Positions 50,645 to 59,619 of a stretch of DNA of 64,000 nucleotides are shown here, piece by piece. The notes beneath the pieces are model-generated. The model was not told where the DNA came from, ran no database searches, and saw only the letters and a list, made by a program, of their open reading frames with translations. Position 1 is the first letter of the stretch. Each line of letters starts with the position of its first letter. The translations under genes and the position numbers were made by a program. The stretch comes from Myceligenerans indicum (GTDB lineage: Bacteria; Actinomycetota; Actinomycetes; Actinomycetales; Cellulomonadaceae). The stretch is taken from NCBI RefSeq assembly GCF_016742955.1, contig NZ_JABBYC010000004.1, positions 1 through 64,000 of the forward strand, in the 5' to 3' direction.

Positions 50645-50750
50645 CCGGACATGCCGGAGCCCCGCGAGGGCAGATCCTCGCGGGGCTCCGGCGTCGTGCG
50701 CGGTCTGATGTCAGAAGTCGAAGTTGTCGATGTTGTCGGCGTCGAACACG
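50645..50750. repeat. 106-bp direct repeat, right copy
   Basis: Right copy of the repeat at 48830-48935 (105/106 identical, constant offset 1815). It spans the terminator hairpin and the last 13 codons of the adjacent binding-protein gene, which stays intact on this side. To the left of 50645 and to the right of 48935 the two loci share nothing. Confidence 0.95.
50653..50692. terminator. Hairpin terminator after the rhamnose-type ABC operon
   Basis: A perfect 17-bp stem (GCCGGAGCCCCGCGAGG, 50653-50669, with its complement at 50676-50692) and 6-nt loop lies directly after the binding-protein stop. No T-tract. The same hairpin occurs in the left repeat copy at 48838-48877. Confidence 0.75.
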
Positions 50751-51742
50751 TACGGGTCGCCCAGCAGGACCACGCCGTCGTCGTCGATCTCGAACGTGCC
50801 GAGCTTGCCCGCCTCGAACGAGTCGCCCGGGCCGGACGCCTCACCGGTGGCCAGCGCGTTCGCGGCGTACGCGGCCAGGTAGCCGAGGTCCTCCGGGTTC
50901 CACAGCGCGAACGCCTCGACGGTGCCGTCCTTGACGTACTCGCGCATCTGGTTGGGAGTGCCCAGGCCGGTCAGCGCGACCTTGCCCTGGTACTCCGACG
51001 TGGACAGGTAGCGCGCCGCGGCGGCGATGCCGACCGTGGTCGGCGACACGATCCCCTTCAGGTCGGGATAGGTCTGCAGCAGCGCGGCGGTCTTGTCGAA
51101 CGACGTCTGGTCGTCGTCGTCCCCGTAGGCGACCTCGACCAGCTCGACGTCCGGGTGGTTCGCCGCGAGGTCGGCCTTCATCAGCTCGATCCACGCGTTC
51201 TGGTTGGTCGCGTTGGCCGACGCCGACAGCACCGCGATCTGCCCCTCGTCGCCGATCTGCTCGGTGATGAGGTCGACCTGCGCCGTGGCGATGCCTTCGG
51301 CCGTGGCCTGGTTGACGAAGACGTCGCGGCAGTCGGGGTTCGTGTCGGAGTCGAACGTGACGATCTTGACGCCGACACCCGAGGCCTCGTTCAGCGCGTC
51401 GCAGATCGCCTCCGGGTCGTTGGCGGAGACGACGAGCGCGTCCACGGCCTGCTGGGCGGCCGTCTCGATGAAGCTGACCTGCGACGTCGGGCTCGCCTCC
51501 GTCGGACCGACCTCGGCGAACGTGCCGCCGAACTCGCCGACGGCCGCCTCCCCACCCGCGTTCGACGTGTCGAAGTAGGGGTTGCCCAGGTTCTTGGGCA
51601 GGAAGGTGACGGACAGGTCGCCACCGTCGGCGGTGTCCTCACCCCCGCCGCTCCCGCCACCACAGGCGGCCAGCAGCAGGGCGGTAGCCGCCGCCGTCGC
51701 CACCGCGCCGATGCGGGCATTCCTTCTCATGGAGAACATCAT
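50711..51742 (-). CDS. rhaS: Rhamnose-type ABC transporter substrate-binding lipoprotein
   Basis: 343 residues from ATG 51742, five bases after GAAAGG. Lipoprotein signal LLLAACGGG (Cys about residue 27). Periplasmic-binding fold of the RhaS group: LPKNLGNPYFDTSNAGGEAA, QQAVDALVVSANDPEA, VSPTTVGIAAAARYLS, LTGLGTPNQMREYVKDGTV, FALWNPEDLGYLAAYAA. Last gene of a four-gene CUT2 operon. Its 3' end (last 13 codons) is inside the direct repeat that flanks the HipBA islet. Confidence 0.88.
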   Translation of the reverse strand: MMFSMRRNARIGAVATAAATALLLAACGGGSGGGEDTADGGDLSVTFLPKNLGNPYFDTSNAGGEAAVGEFGGTFAEVGPTEASPTSQVSFIETAAQQAVDALVVSANDPEAICDALNEASGVGVKIVTFDSDTNPDCRDVFVNQATAEGIATAQVDLITEQIGDEGQIAVLSASANATNQNAWIELMKADLAANHPDVELVEVAYGDDDDQTSFDKTAALLQTYPDLKGIVSPTTVGIAAAARYLSTSEYQGKVALTGLGTPNQMREYVKDGTVEAFALWNPEDLGYLAAYAANALATGEASGPGDSFEAGKLGTFEIDDDGVVLLGDPYVFDADNIDNFDF

Positions 51743-51819
51743 CGTTTCCTTTCGCAGTACTTCTGTCTCCGGGCGTCGGCCGACGACGGCGGTCCGCCCG
51801 GTCCGGTGGTTCAGGTTCT

Positions 51820-52926
51820 TCAGCGGCGCCCGGGCCGGGCCCGCCGTTGATGCAGCCAGGTCAGCGCCCTCGCCGACGTGACCGACGCGATGAGCAGCAG
51901 GCCCGTCACGATCGTGATGAGGTCGCTCGTCACGCCCGACAGCCGCAGTGCGCTGCCCAGCACGCCGATGAGCAGCACGCCGGCGATCACGCCGTGCAGG
52001 GCGCCCCGGCCGCCGAAGATGGACACGCCGCCGAGCAGCACTGCCGCGATGACCTGCAGCTCCATCCCGATCGCGTTGTCTCCGCGGGCGTTGCTGTACA
52101 GCAGGGTGAAGTAGACGCCCGCGAACCCGGACACCGCTCCGGAGGTGACGAAGAGCCAGAACTTCGTCAGCCCCACGTCGATCCCCGAGAAGGCCGCCGC
52201 CTCCTTGTTGAGCCCGATCGCGTACAGCGACCGGCCCACGGGCGTGAAGTGCAGCACCACCGCGCAGGCCAGTGCCAGCACCACGAACAGGATCATGACC
52301 AGCGGGACCGGTGTCCCCGGGATGTTCTGGCGGGTCAGCCCGGTCCAGAACTCCGGCAGGTCGCTGATCGCCGTCGTCCCCAGCAGGCCCACCGCGATCC
52401 CGCGGAACAGGGCCAGCGTCCCGATCGTGACCGCGAGCGACGGCAGCCCGACGAACGTCACCAGCGCGCCGTTGACCGCCCCCGCGACGGCACCGACCGC
52501 CACGGCCAGAGCCATCGCCGACGGGAACGGCCACCCGGCCTGCACGCACAGGCCGACGACGACGCTGGACAGGCCGATGACGCTGGCGACCGAGAGGTCG
52601 ATCTCCTCGGTGATGATGACCAGCGTCATCGGGAGCGCCACCAGGAGAATGGGTGTGATCTCCCGCAGGAGGAACGTCGTGGTCAGGGGACTGTCGAAGT
52701 TGGGCACCGTCAGCGTGGCGACCGCGAGGACCGCGAGCAGCAGCCCGATGATCGACGCCTCCCGCGTCAGGAGAACCCGCCGCCACAGCGGTCGGGAGTG
52801 AGCCGTGTACACGCGGCCGGCGGCGTCGGCGGCCATGCCCTGCCCGGCTGCCGCCTGTCCGGCTGCCGACTGTCCGGCCGTGCCGGCCGCGACCTCGCCG
52901 GTCGAGCCTGTCGAGACCCTGGTCAT
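51820..52926 (-). CDS. rhaQ: CUT2 sugar ABC permease (RhaQ-like)
   Basis: 368 residues from ATG 52926 (ATGA overlap with the other permease). About nine hydrophobic helices; BPD_transp_2 motifs include ITEEIDLSVASVIGLSSV, GAVNGALVTFVGLPSLAVTI and GLNKEAAAFSGIDV. The first ~40 residues are a Gly/Ala/Gln-rich cytoplasmic tail. Partner of the RhaP-like permease. Confidence 0.88.
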   Translation of the reverse strand: MTRVSTGSTGEVAAGTAGQSAAGQAAAGQGMAADAAGRVYTAHSRPLWRRVLLTREASIIGLLLAVLAVATLTVPNFDSPLTTTFLLREITPILLVALPMTLVIITEEIDLSVASVIGLSSVVVGLCVQAGWPFPSAMALAVAVGAVAGAVNGALVTFVGLPSLAVTIGTLALFRGIAVGLLGTTAISDLPEFWTGLTRQNIPGTPVPLVMILFVVLALACAVVLHFTPVGRSLYAIGLNKEAAAFSGIDVGLTKFWLFVTSGAVSGFAGVYFTLLYSNARGDNAIGMELQVIAAVLLGGVSIFGGRGALHGVIAGVLLIGVLGSALRLSGVTSDLITIVTGLLLIASVTSARALTWLHQRRARPGRR

Positions 52927-53960
52927 GCCGTAACCTCCCGTTCTGCTTCCCGCTGGCCGACGAGCCGGCGGTGCTGCCGCACCGCGAGGACCCGGTCCAG
53001 CACGATCGCGCCGATGATGAGCGCACCGACGACGGCGCGCTGCCAGAAGTCGTCCACGCCGATGATCGGCAGCGCGCGGTTGATGGTGAGCAGCAGATAG
53101 GCCCCGAGGGCCGCGCCCCACACGGTGCCGACGCCGCCCGAGATCGCGACGCCGCCGATGACCGCCGCGCCGATCGCCTGGAGCTCCCAGCCGAACCCGG
53201 CGTTCGAGCTGACCGTCCCGTACCGTGCCGCGAACAGCACGCCCGCCAGCCCGGCGAGGGCTCCGCAGGCGACGAACGCCGCGAGCACGCGCCGCGTGAC
53301 GCGCAGGCCGTAGAGCTGCGCCGCCGCGGGGTCGGACCCGATCGCGTACAGCTCCCGCCCGCCGCGCAGGTTGCGCAGATACCAGGCGGCGGCCACCAGG
53401 ACGGCGACCGCGAGGATCGTCAGGAGCGGTATGCCGAGCAGCTTCCCCGTCCCCAGGGCCCGGAAGGCCCCCGGCAGGTCGGACGCGTTGATCCGGTCCG
53501 ACCCGGTCCACGCCACGTTGATGCCCCGGTACACGTACATCGTGCCCAGCGTGATGACGAGCGCCGGAACCTTGGCGTAGGCGACGAGCGCCCCGTTGAC
53601 CAGGCCGAGCGCCGCGCCGAACCCGATGCCCGCGAGAACCACGACGACGATCGGGATCCCCGGCACGTCGCGCAGCAGCGTTCCCGTGAGATACGCGACG
53701 AGCCCGACCACGGAGCCGACCGACAGGTCGACGTTCCGGGTCACGATCACGGCCGCCTGCCCCACCGCGACCACCATGAGGATCGACGGCGTCAGCAGCA
53801 GGTCCCGGAACCCGTCGGAGGAGAACACGAACGCCGGGTTGAGCACCGTGGCCACGACGACGACGGCCACGAGGGCGATCCCGATACCGGTCTCGCGTGC
53901 CTTGAGCAGATGCGCGGCGCCCGCCACGAGAGAGGGAGCGGGTGCGGTACCGGCGGTCAT
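52923..53960 (-). CDS. rhaP: CUT2 sugar ABC permease (RhaP-like)
   Basis: 345 residues. BPD_transp_2 motifs: VTRNVDLSVGSVVGLVAYL, GLVNGALVAYAKVPALVITL, GSDPAAAQLYGLRV and GGVAISGGVGTVWGAALGAY. Start overlaps the stop of the ATPase gene (ATGA). Pairs with the RhaQ-like protein. Confidence 0.88.
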   Translation of the reverse strand: MTAGTAPAPSLVAGAAHLLKARETGIGIALVAVVVVATVLNPAFVFSSDGFRDLLLTPSILMVVAVGQAAVIVTRNVDLSVGSVVGLVAYLTGTLLRDVPGIPIVVVVLAGIGFGAALGLVNGALVAYAKVPALVITLGTMYVYRGINVAWTGSDRINASDLPGAFRALGTGKLLGIPLLTILAVAVLVAAAWYLRNLRGGRELYAIGSDPAAAQLYGLRVTRRVLAAFVACGALAGLAGVLFAARYGTVSSNAGFGWELQAIGAAVIGGVAISGGVGTVWGAALGAYLLLTINRALPIIGVDDFWQRAVVGALIIGAIVLDRVLAVRQHRRLVGQREAEREVTA

Positions 53961-55474
53961 CGGAGGGCCTCCTCGGCGGTCGCGGCGTGCATCACGGCCT
54001 CGGGCGTGGCATCGGCGCGGTCCAGCTCGCCGGTCAGGCGCCCCTCACGCATGACGAGTACCCGATCGGCCATCCCGAGCACCTCGGGCAGTTCGGACGA
54101 GATCATCAGGACAGCCACTCCTTGCTGCGCCAGCCGCGACAGCAGCCGGTGCACCTCCGCCTTGGTGCCGACGTCGATCCCGCGCGTCGGCTCGTCCACG
54201 ATCAGCACCTTCGGATCGGACGCCAGCCACTTGCCGAGCACCACCTTCTGCTGGTTGCCACCGCTGAGGGTCCCGGTCTCCGCGTCCAGCGCGGCGGTCT
54301 TCACCTCGAGCCGGCTCGCCCACGTGCGCGCCGCCGCGTTCTCCAGGCCGTCCCAGACCAGCCCCCAGCGGGACAGGCGCTCGCGGATGGCGAGGGTGAC
54401 GTTGCGCGCGACGGTCTGGTCCAGCACGAGGCCCTGCTTGCGCCGGTCCTCGGGGACGAGGGCGAGGCCGCGGCCGATCGCCGCGCGGGGGCTGCCCGGG
54501 GGCAGCGGTTCGCCGTCGACCCGGACCGACCCGGAGGCGTAGGGGTCGACGCCGAACACGGCGCGTGCGACCTCGCTCCGTCCCGCGCCGACCAGGCCCG
54601 CCAGGCCCACGATCTCCCCGGCGCGGACCGTGAACGACACGTCGTGGAACACGCCCGGCTGGCTGAGCCCGTCGACGACGAGCACGTCGTCGCCGATCTC
54701 GGCGGGGAGCTTGGGGAACAGTTCGGCCACGTCGCGGCCGACCATCATCCGCACGAGGCCGTCCACCGTCGTGTCGGCGACGGGCAGGGTGTCGACGTAG
54801 GCGCCGTCGCGCATGACCGTGACCGTGTCGCACAGGTCGAAGATCTCGTCGAAGCGGTGCGAGATGAACACCAGCGCGCGGCCCTCGTCACGCAGGGCGC
54901 GGGCGACGGCGAAGAGCCGGTCCACCTCGACGCCGCTGAGCGCCGCCGTCGGCTCGTCCATGATGAGGACGCGGGCGTCCAGGGAGATCGCCTTGGCGAT
55001 CTCGATGATCTGCTGGTCCGCGATCGACAGGCCGTCGGTGGGCCGGTCCGGGTCGATCCGCACGCCGAGCCGGTCGAAGAGCGCGCAGGCTTCCTCCCGC
55101 ATGGCCCGGCGGTCGATCCGCCCGAACCGGCGGGTGGGCTGACGGCCCATGAAGATGTTCTCGGTGACCGACAGGTCGGGGAAGAGCGTGGGCTCCTGGT
55201 AGATGACGGCGATGCCGGCGGCCTTGGACTCCGCGGTGGTGTGGAAGTCGACGGGCTCGCCGTCGAGGGCCAGCGTGCCGTCGTCGCGCCGGTAGAGCCC
55301 CGCGACGATCTTGACGAGCGTGGACTTGCCCGCGCCGTTCTCACCGATCAACGCGTGGATCGAGCCCTTCTCGACGCGCAGGTCCGCCGACTTCAGGGCG
55401 ACGACGGAACCGAACGACTTCGCGACCCCGGCCAGTTCCAGGGCCGGGGGTGCCGATGGGGTGTCCGGCTGCAC
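53957..55474 (-). CDS. rhaT: CUT2 sugar ABC ATPase (RhaT-like, two nucleotide-binding domains)
   Basis: 505 residues from GTG 55474 with GAGGAGG eight bases upstream. Domain 1: Walker A IGENGAGKSTLVKI, Walker B VLIMDEPTAAL. Domain 2: GLVGAGRSEVARAVFG (degenerate Walker A, normal for RbsA-type), signature LSGGNQQKVVLGKWLA and VLIVDEPTRGIDVGTK. Energises import by the two permeases. First gene of the operon; a LacI-like operator lies 47 nt upstream. Confidence 0.92.
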   Translation of the reverse strand: MQPDTPSAPPALELAGVAKSFGSVVALKSADLRVEKGSIHALIGENGAGKSTLVKIVAGLYRRDDGTLALDGEPVDFHTTAESKAAGIAVIYQEPTLFPDLSVTENIFMGRQPTRRFGRIDRRAMREEACALFDRLGVRIDPDRPTDGLSIADQQIIEIAKAISLDARVLIMDEPTAALSGVEVDRLFAVARALRDEGRALVFISHRFDEIFDLCDTVTVMRDGAYVDTLPVADTTVDGLVRMMVGRDVAELFPKLPAEIGDDVLVVDGLSQPGVFHDVSFTVRAGEIVGLAGLVGAGRSEVARAVFGVDPYASGSVRVDGEPLPPGSPRAAIGRGLALVPEDRRKQGLVLDQTVARNVTLAIRERLSRWGLVWDGLENAAARTWASRLEVKTAALDAETGTLSGGNQQKVVLGKWLASDPKVLIVDEPTRGIDVGTKAEVHRLLSRLAQQGVAVLMISSELPEVLGMADRVLVMREGRLTGELDRADATPEAVMHAATAEEALR

Positions 55475-55520
55475 GTGGGTACCTCCTCATCGAGGTGAGC
55501 CAGGCCGAGCATGACGGCCA

Positions 55521-55532
55521 TGAATCGTTTCA
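55521..55532. promoter_or_regulatory. LacI-type operator upstream of rhamnose-type ABC operon
   Basis: TGAATCGTTTCA has TGAA/TTCA arms around a central CG, the standard LacI-family consensus form. It lies 47 nt before the RhaT-like start. No LacI gene is in the window. Confidence 0.6.
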
Positions 55533-55662
55533 AGAACGAGGCAACTGTAGGAACCTGCAGGCCTGTGGTCAAGCCACGGGAGCCGACCGTTGCCGGATCG
55601 TCGCGCGGGCACCGGGTGTCAGGTTTCCGACCAGGGGTGTTGCTCGTGGAGCAGTTCCGTTA

Positions 55663-55676
55663 CAGTTTGCAAACTG
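55663..55676. promoter_or_regulatory. 14-bp palindrome upstream of secreted beta-helix protein
   Basis: CAGTTTGCAAACTG is perfectly self-complementary and lies 50 nt before the ATG of the CBM32/beta-helix gene. TTGCAA inside it could serve as a -35, with CTAATG (55690-55695) 17 nt downstream as a weak -10. Different sequence from the LacI-like site 130 bp away, so a second regulator is likely. Confidence 0.6.
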
Positions 55677-55726
55677 ACAGGTAAGTAACCTAATGGCCCG
55701 CAGCGCTGCGGGCTCGAGGAGTTGCC

Positions 55727-57880
55727 ATGAGGTACAGATCACGGGGGATCGCGCTCGCCCTGGCGGCCGCGCTGGTCTCCGCACCCGCTCTCCTGGTCCC
55801 GGGAGCCACCGGTGCCGCAGCGGCCGTCTGCTCCGGGACGAACGCGGCCGAGTCCCGGCCCGCGTCCGCGTCGTCCGTCGAGAACCCGGCCCTCGCGGCA
55901 TCCGCCGCGTTCGACGGGGACGCGGGAACCCGCTGGTCGTCGTCGTTCGACGACGGGCAGTGGGTCCAGGTCGACCTCGGGTCGTCGCAGCAGGTCTGCG
56001 GCGTCGACCTGAACTGGGAGGCCGCATACGCGAGCGTCTACGAGATCCAGGTGTCCGACAACGGCGCGGACTGGAGCACCCTTGTGCGGGTGGAGGACGG
56101 GACCGGCGGGGACGTGTCCCACGCCGTCTCCGGTTCGGGCCGCTACGTACGGATCGTGGGCGAGCAGCGCGCCACGCAGTGGGGCGTGTCCCTGTGGGAG
56201 GTCGCCGTGCACCTGACCGACGACGGGCAGCCGCCGGTGGAGGGCGGCGGCGACCTCGGCCCGAACGTCCATGTCCTGGACCCGTCGACGGGTGACGTCC
56301 AGGCGCAGTTCGACCAGGTGTTCGCCCAGATGGAGTCGAACCAGTTCGGCACCGAGCGCCACCAGTTCCTGCTCAAGCCCGGGACGTACGACGGCATCAA
56401 CGCGCAGCTCGGGTTCTACACCTCGATCTCCGGGCTCGGCCTGAACCCCGACGACGTGCGGATCAACGGCGACGTCACCGTGGACGCGGGCTGGTTCAAC
56501 GGCAACGCGACCCAGAACTTCTGGCGCTCGGCCGAGAACCTCTCGATCAACCCGGTCAGCGGCACCGACCGCTGGGCGGTCGCGCAGGCAGCGCCGTTCC
56601 GCAGGATTCACGTCCTCGGAGGGCTCAACCTGGCGCCGAGCGGCTACGGGTGGGCGTCCGGCGGGTACATCGCCGACAGCCGGATCGACGGAGAGGTGGG
56701 GCCGTACTCGCAGCAGCAGTGGTTCACCCGCGACTCCGCCGTCGGGGGCTGGACCAACGGGGTCTGGAACATGACGTTCACCGGCGTCGAGGGGGCACCG
56801 GCCACCAACTTCGCCGACGGGCCGTACACCACGCTCGACACCACCCCGATCTCCCGGGAGAAGCCGTTCCTCTACCTCGACGGCGACGAGTACGCCGTGT
56901 GGAACCCTGCCGAGCGGACCGGAAGCCGCGGCGTGTCCTGGCCGCAGAACACCGGGGGCGAGTCCATCCCGCTGAGCGAGTTCTTCGTGGTGCGCGAGGG
57001 CGACACGGCCGCCGACATGAACGCGGCGCTCGCCCAGGGGCTCAACCTGCTGATCACGCCCGGGGTCTACCAGGTCGACCAGACCATCGAGGTGAACAAC
57101 CCCGACACGGTCGTGCTCGGACTCGGCTACGCGACGCTCGTCCCGGTGGGCGGTGTCGACGCGATGCACGTCGCCGACGTCGACGGCGTGCGCCTGGCGA
57201 GCTTCCTCGTCGACGCCGGCCCGCAGAACTCCGAGAACCTCCTGCGGATCGGTGAGCCCGGGGCATCCGCCGACCACAGCGCCGACCGCACCACCGTGCA
57301 GGACGTGTTCGCCCGCGTGGGCGGGGCCGGACCCGGCCTGGCCACCAACGCCGTCGTCGTGAACAGTGACGACGTTCTCGTGGACCACACCTGGATCTGG
57401 CGTGCGGACCACGGCGCCGGGGTGGGCTGGGAGACCAACCGGTCCGACTACGGGTTCGTCGTGAACGGCGACGACGTCCTGGCGACCGGCCTGTTCGTGG
57501 AGCACTTCAACAAGTACGACGTGCTCTGGAACGGCAACGGCGGCCGCACGATCTTCCTGCAGAACGAGAAGGCGTACGACGCGCCGAACGAGGCGGCGAT
57601 CACGCACGACGGGATCGTCGGCTACGCGGCCTACAAGGTGGCGGACGACGTCACCTCGCACGAGGCCTGGGCGCTCGGCTCCTACTGCAACTACACGGCC
57701 GACCCCACCATCGTGCAGGACCACGGGTTCGCCACACCGGTGCGCCCGGGCGTGTCGTTCCACCACGTCCAGGTGATCTCCCTGGGTGGCATGGGGCAGT
57801 ACGCCCACGTCATCAACGACACCGGCGGCCCGACGTCGGGCACCGACACGGTCCCCTCGAAGGTGGTCGAGTTCCCGTGA
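55727..57880 (+). CDS. Secreted CBM32 (F5/8 type C) plus right-handed beta-helix protein
   Basis: 717 residues from ATG 55727, GAGGAG upstream. Signal peptide to about residue 32 (GATGAAAAV). Residues ~38-163 are a discoidin/CBM32 module (AFDGDAGTRWSSSFDDGQWV, VDLGSSQQVCGVDLNWE, YVRIVGEQR). From ~185 on, a pectin-lyase-like beta-helix with GH55-like features (LLKPGTYDGINAQLGFYTSI, FLYLDGDEYAVWNPAE, GLNLLITPGVYQVDQTIEV, GLGYATLVPVGG). Related proteins are often mislabelled adenylyl cyclase. Likely an extracellular polysaccharide-active enzyme; divergent from the rhamnose-type importer, so a rhamnose-containing glycan is a reasonable guess. Confidence 0.8.
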   Translation: MRYRSRGIALALAAALVSAPALLVPGATGAAAAVCSGTNAAESRPASASSVENPALAASAAFDGDAGTRWSSSFDDGQWVQVDLGSSQQVCGVDLNWEAAYASVYEIQVSDNGADWSTLVRVEDGTGGDVSHAVSGSGRYVRIVGEQRATQWGVSLWEVAVHLTDDGQPPVEGGGDLGPNVHVLDPSTGDVQAQFDQVFAQMESNQFGTERHQFLLKPGTYDGINAQLGFYTSISGLGLNPDDVRINGDVTVDAGWFNGNATQNFWRSAENLSINPVSGTDRWAVAQAAPFRRIHVLGGLNLAPSGYGWASGGYIADSRIDGEVGPYSQQQWFTRDSAVGGWTNGVWNMTFTGVEGAPATNFADGPYTTLDTTPISREKPFLYLDGDEYAVWNPAERTGSRGVSWPQNTGGESIPLSEFFVVREGDTAADMNAALAQGLNLLITPGVYQVDQTIEVNNPDTVVLGLGYATLVPVGGVDAMHVADVDGVRLASFLVDAGPQNSENLLRIGEPGASADHSADRTTVQDVFARVGGAGPGLATNAVVVNSDDVLVDHTWIWRADHGAGVGWETNRSDYGFVVNGDDVLATGLFVEHFNKYDVLWNGNGGRTIFLQNEKAYDAPNEAAITHDGIVGYAAYKVADDVTSHEAWALGSYCNYTADPTIVQDHGFATPVRPGVSFHHVQVISLGGMGQYAHVINDTGGPTSGTDTVPSKVVEFP

Positions 57881-57889
57881 CCCGGCCCT

Positions 57890-57942
57890 GAGCCGGTGGC
57901 GCTCGTGTCCGGTGATGAGCCGGACACGAGCGCCACCGGCTC
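57890..57942. terminator. Long perfect hairpin (23-bp stem)
   Basis: 57890-57912 pairs without mismatch with 57920-57942 across a 7-nt loop, just after the CBM32 gene stop. The stem starts GAGCCGGTGGCG. No T-tract. The rest of 57943-58087 has no gene. Confidence 0.85.
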
Positions 57943-58087
57943 GTGGCACCCTGCCCCTCCGAGCCCGCCGTCCGCACATGCGGGCGGCGGGCTCGTCACG
58001 GCTCGGCCGGTCCGTGGCGGTAGGCCCACACCACCGTCCGTCTCCCGCTCGGTCAGGGCGGTGACCGGCGGAGGTCGGAGATCGGCT

Positions 58088-58954
58088 TTACGACTCTTGG
58101 TGGAGGCCGGGCCGCGAGCGGCCGCGGACACGGCGGACCGCGAGGACGGCGACGGCGGTCACGGCGAGCCCTGCTCCCGCCCAGGCGATCCACGGAGCGA
58201 TCCCGGAGAAGAAGCGCTGGAGGGCCGCGGCGGCCTCCACCACCGGGTCCGTCCCCGCACCACCGTGCAGCACACGCAGTTCCCAGAAGCCGTACCAGGA
58301 CACATACAGGCCCGAGAGCAGCAGGAGCGCGCCACCGGCCCTCGGGAGCCATCCGCCCGCCCGGCGCACCCGGGTGACGAGGCCGTCCCGGGCCAGGGCG
58401 ACCCCCACGGCGGCCGTACCCACCATGAGGCCCATCGCGCCGGCGTAGGTGAGGAACAACAGCACGCCGGCCGGCGGGGAGTCGACCCGGAACGCCGTGA
58501 CCACCACGGCCAGGAAGGGAGCGACGGTGCACCCCAGCGAGGCGATCGCGTACGAAGCGCCGAACCCGGCCATCGAGCCGAACTCCGCCGTCGGCGCCCC
58601 CGTCCTGCCCGTGCGGCGCCCGAGGCTGAACGACGGCAGGCTGCGTCCCGCCAGCAGCCAGCCGCCCGCCGCAGCGACGGCCAGCCCGAGCACCACGGTG
58701 AACGCGGGGAGGTAGGCCTGCACGGCGGCGGCGACGGGAGCCACGGCGAGCCCGAACACGAGGAACACCCCGGCGAACCCCAGCGTCAGCGCGAGCGTGG
58801 CCCGCAGCGCGCGTCCGACGGCCGCAGGTCGTGACCGCCGTTCACCGAGGACGAAGAGCGAGAGATACGCGGGAAGCAGTGCGAACCCGCAGGGATTGAC
58901 CGCCGCCACGACTCCCGCACCGAAGGCCAGGGCGAAGGCGTCAGCGCTGGGCAT
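58088..58954 (-). CDS. ccdA: CcdA/DsbD-type thiol-disulfide transmembrane protein
   Basis: 288 residues from ATG 58954. Seven or so transmembrane helices. The redox-active Cys are in NPCGFALLPAYLS (TM1) and ASLGCTVAPFLAV (TM4), as in CcdA. It relays electrons from cytoplasmic thioredoxin across the membrane. It directly follows a TlpA-like lipoprotein gene (1-nt gap), so the pair should form one reducing relay outside the membrane. The C-terminal ~60 residues extend beyond minimal CcdA with one more helix. Confidence 0.92.
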   Translation of the reverse strand: MPSADAFALAFGAGVVAAVNPCGFALLPAYLSLFVLGERRSRPAAVGRALRATLALTLGFAGVFLVFGLAVAPVAAAVQAYLPAFTVVLGLAVAAAGGWLLAGRSLPSFSLGRRTGRTGAPTAEFGSMAGFGASYAIASLGCTVAPFLAVVVTAFRVDSPPAGVLLFLTYAGAMGLMVGTAAVGVALARDGLVTRVRRAGGWLPRAGGALLLLSGLYVSWYGFWELRVLHGGAGTDPVVEAAAALQRFFSGIAPWIAWAGAGLAVTAVAVLAVRRVRGRSRPGLHQES

Positions 58955-58955
58955 G

Positions 58956-59489
58956 TCAGCCGGCCACGTCCGCGACGGCGTCCTCGAGAGCGCCCGTGTC
59001 GAGATAGCCGTCCGCGACGACGTCGCCGTTCTCGTCGATCACGGCGAAGGTCGACTGCGCGGTGACACCGAACTTCGTCCACACCGTGCCGTCGACGTCG
59101 ATCAAGTGGGTGACGTGCGGGATCGTCTCGGCCAGTTCACGGATCTCGGCGTCGGAGGCGAGGCTCCCGGCCCCGATGAACTCGACCTCGCCGTCGTACT
59201 CCTCCGCGAGCCGGGTCACGGTCGGGATCTGCGACCGGCAGGTGGGGCACCACGGCGCCCAGAACCAGATCACGGTGGGCGTGCCGGCGACGGAGGCGCC
59301 GTCGAAGGTCCCGCCTTCGAGCGTCTCGGCGGAGAAGTCCCAGGTGGCGGCGCCGCCCAACTCCGTGCCGGTGCCGGCCTGCACGCTTGAGCCGGCGGTG
59401 TCCCCGGTCTCCGTACCAGTGGTGTCGCCGGCGGCGCAGCCGGCGAGGAGCAGGACGCCGGCGATCAAGGGGGCGAGTATCCGTCGCAT
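58956..59489 (-). CDS. TlpA/ResA-like thioredoxin-fold lipoprotein
   Basis: 177 residues. Lipobox LLAGC (Cys about residue 18), Thr/Gly-rich linker, then thioredoxin fold with active site WFWAPWCPTCRSQIPTV. The cis-Pro position is occupied by Thr/Ser in AQSTFAVIDENG, slightly unusual. Anchored outside the membrane and probably reduced by the downstream CcdA. Likely role: cytochrome c maturation or repair of extracytoplasmic disulfides; no cytochrome c genes are adjacent. Confidence 0.9.
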   Translation of the reverse strand: MRRILAPLIAGVLLLAGCAAGDTTGTETGDTAGSSVQAGTGTELGGAATWDFSAETLEGGTFDGASVAGTPTVIWFWAPWCPTCRSQIPTVTRLAEEYDGEVEFIGAGSLASDAEIRELAETIPHVTHLIDVDGTVWTKFGVTAQSTFAVIDENGDVVADGYLDTGALEDAVADVAG

Positions 59490-59619
59490 GCGACCAGTGT
59501 GCGCCCGGAATCGGCGTTCTCTCCGGCGCGAGCCCTTACGGTCTTGTGACGTCGGCCTCCGGGCCGTGACGTACCCGGCCGTGACGGCCGCCGGACGTCG
59601 GCGACCGCCCGGCGTCGGC

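Larger units (their letters stand above)
48830..50750. mobile_element. Repeat-flanked HipB/HipA islet (putative integrated element)
   Basis: A ~1.7-kb insert (48936-50644) carrying only an HTH gene and a HipA-like gene lies between two near-identical 106-bp direct repeats. The outer neighbours are ordinary host genes, while the inner DNA is visibly less GC-rich, notably the AT-rich promoter around 50590-50640. No integrase or transposase is present. It may be a non-autonomous integrated element using the 3' end of the transporter gene as attachment site, or the result of a local duplication. Inference. Confidence 0.5.
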
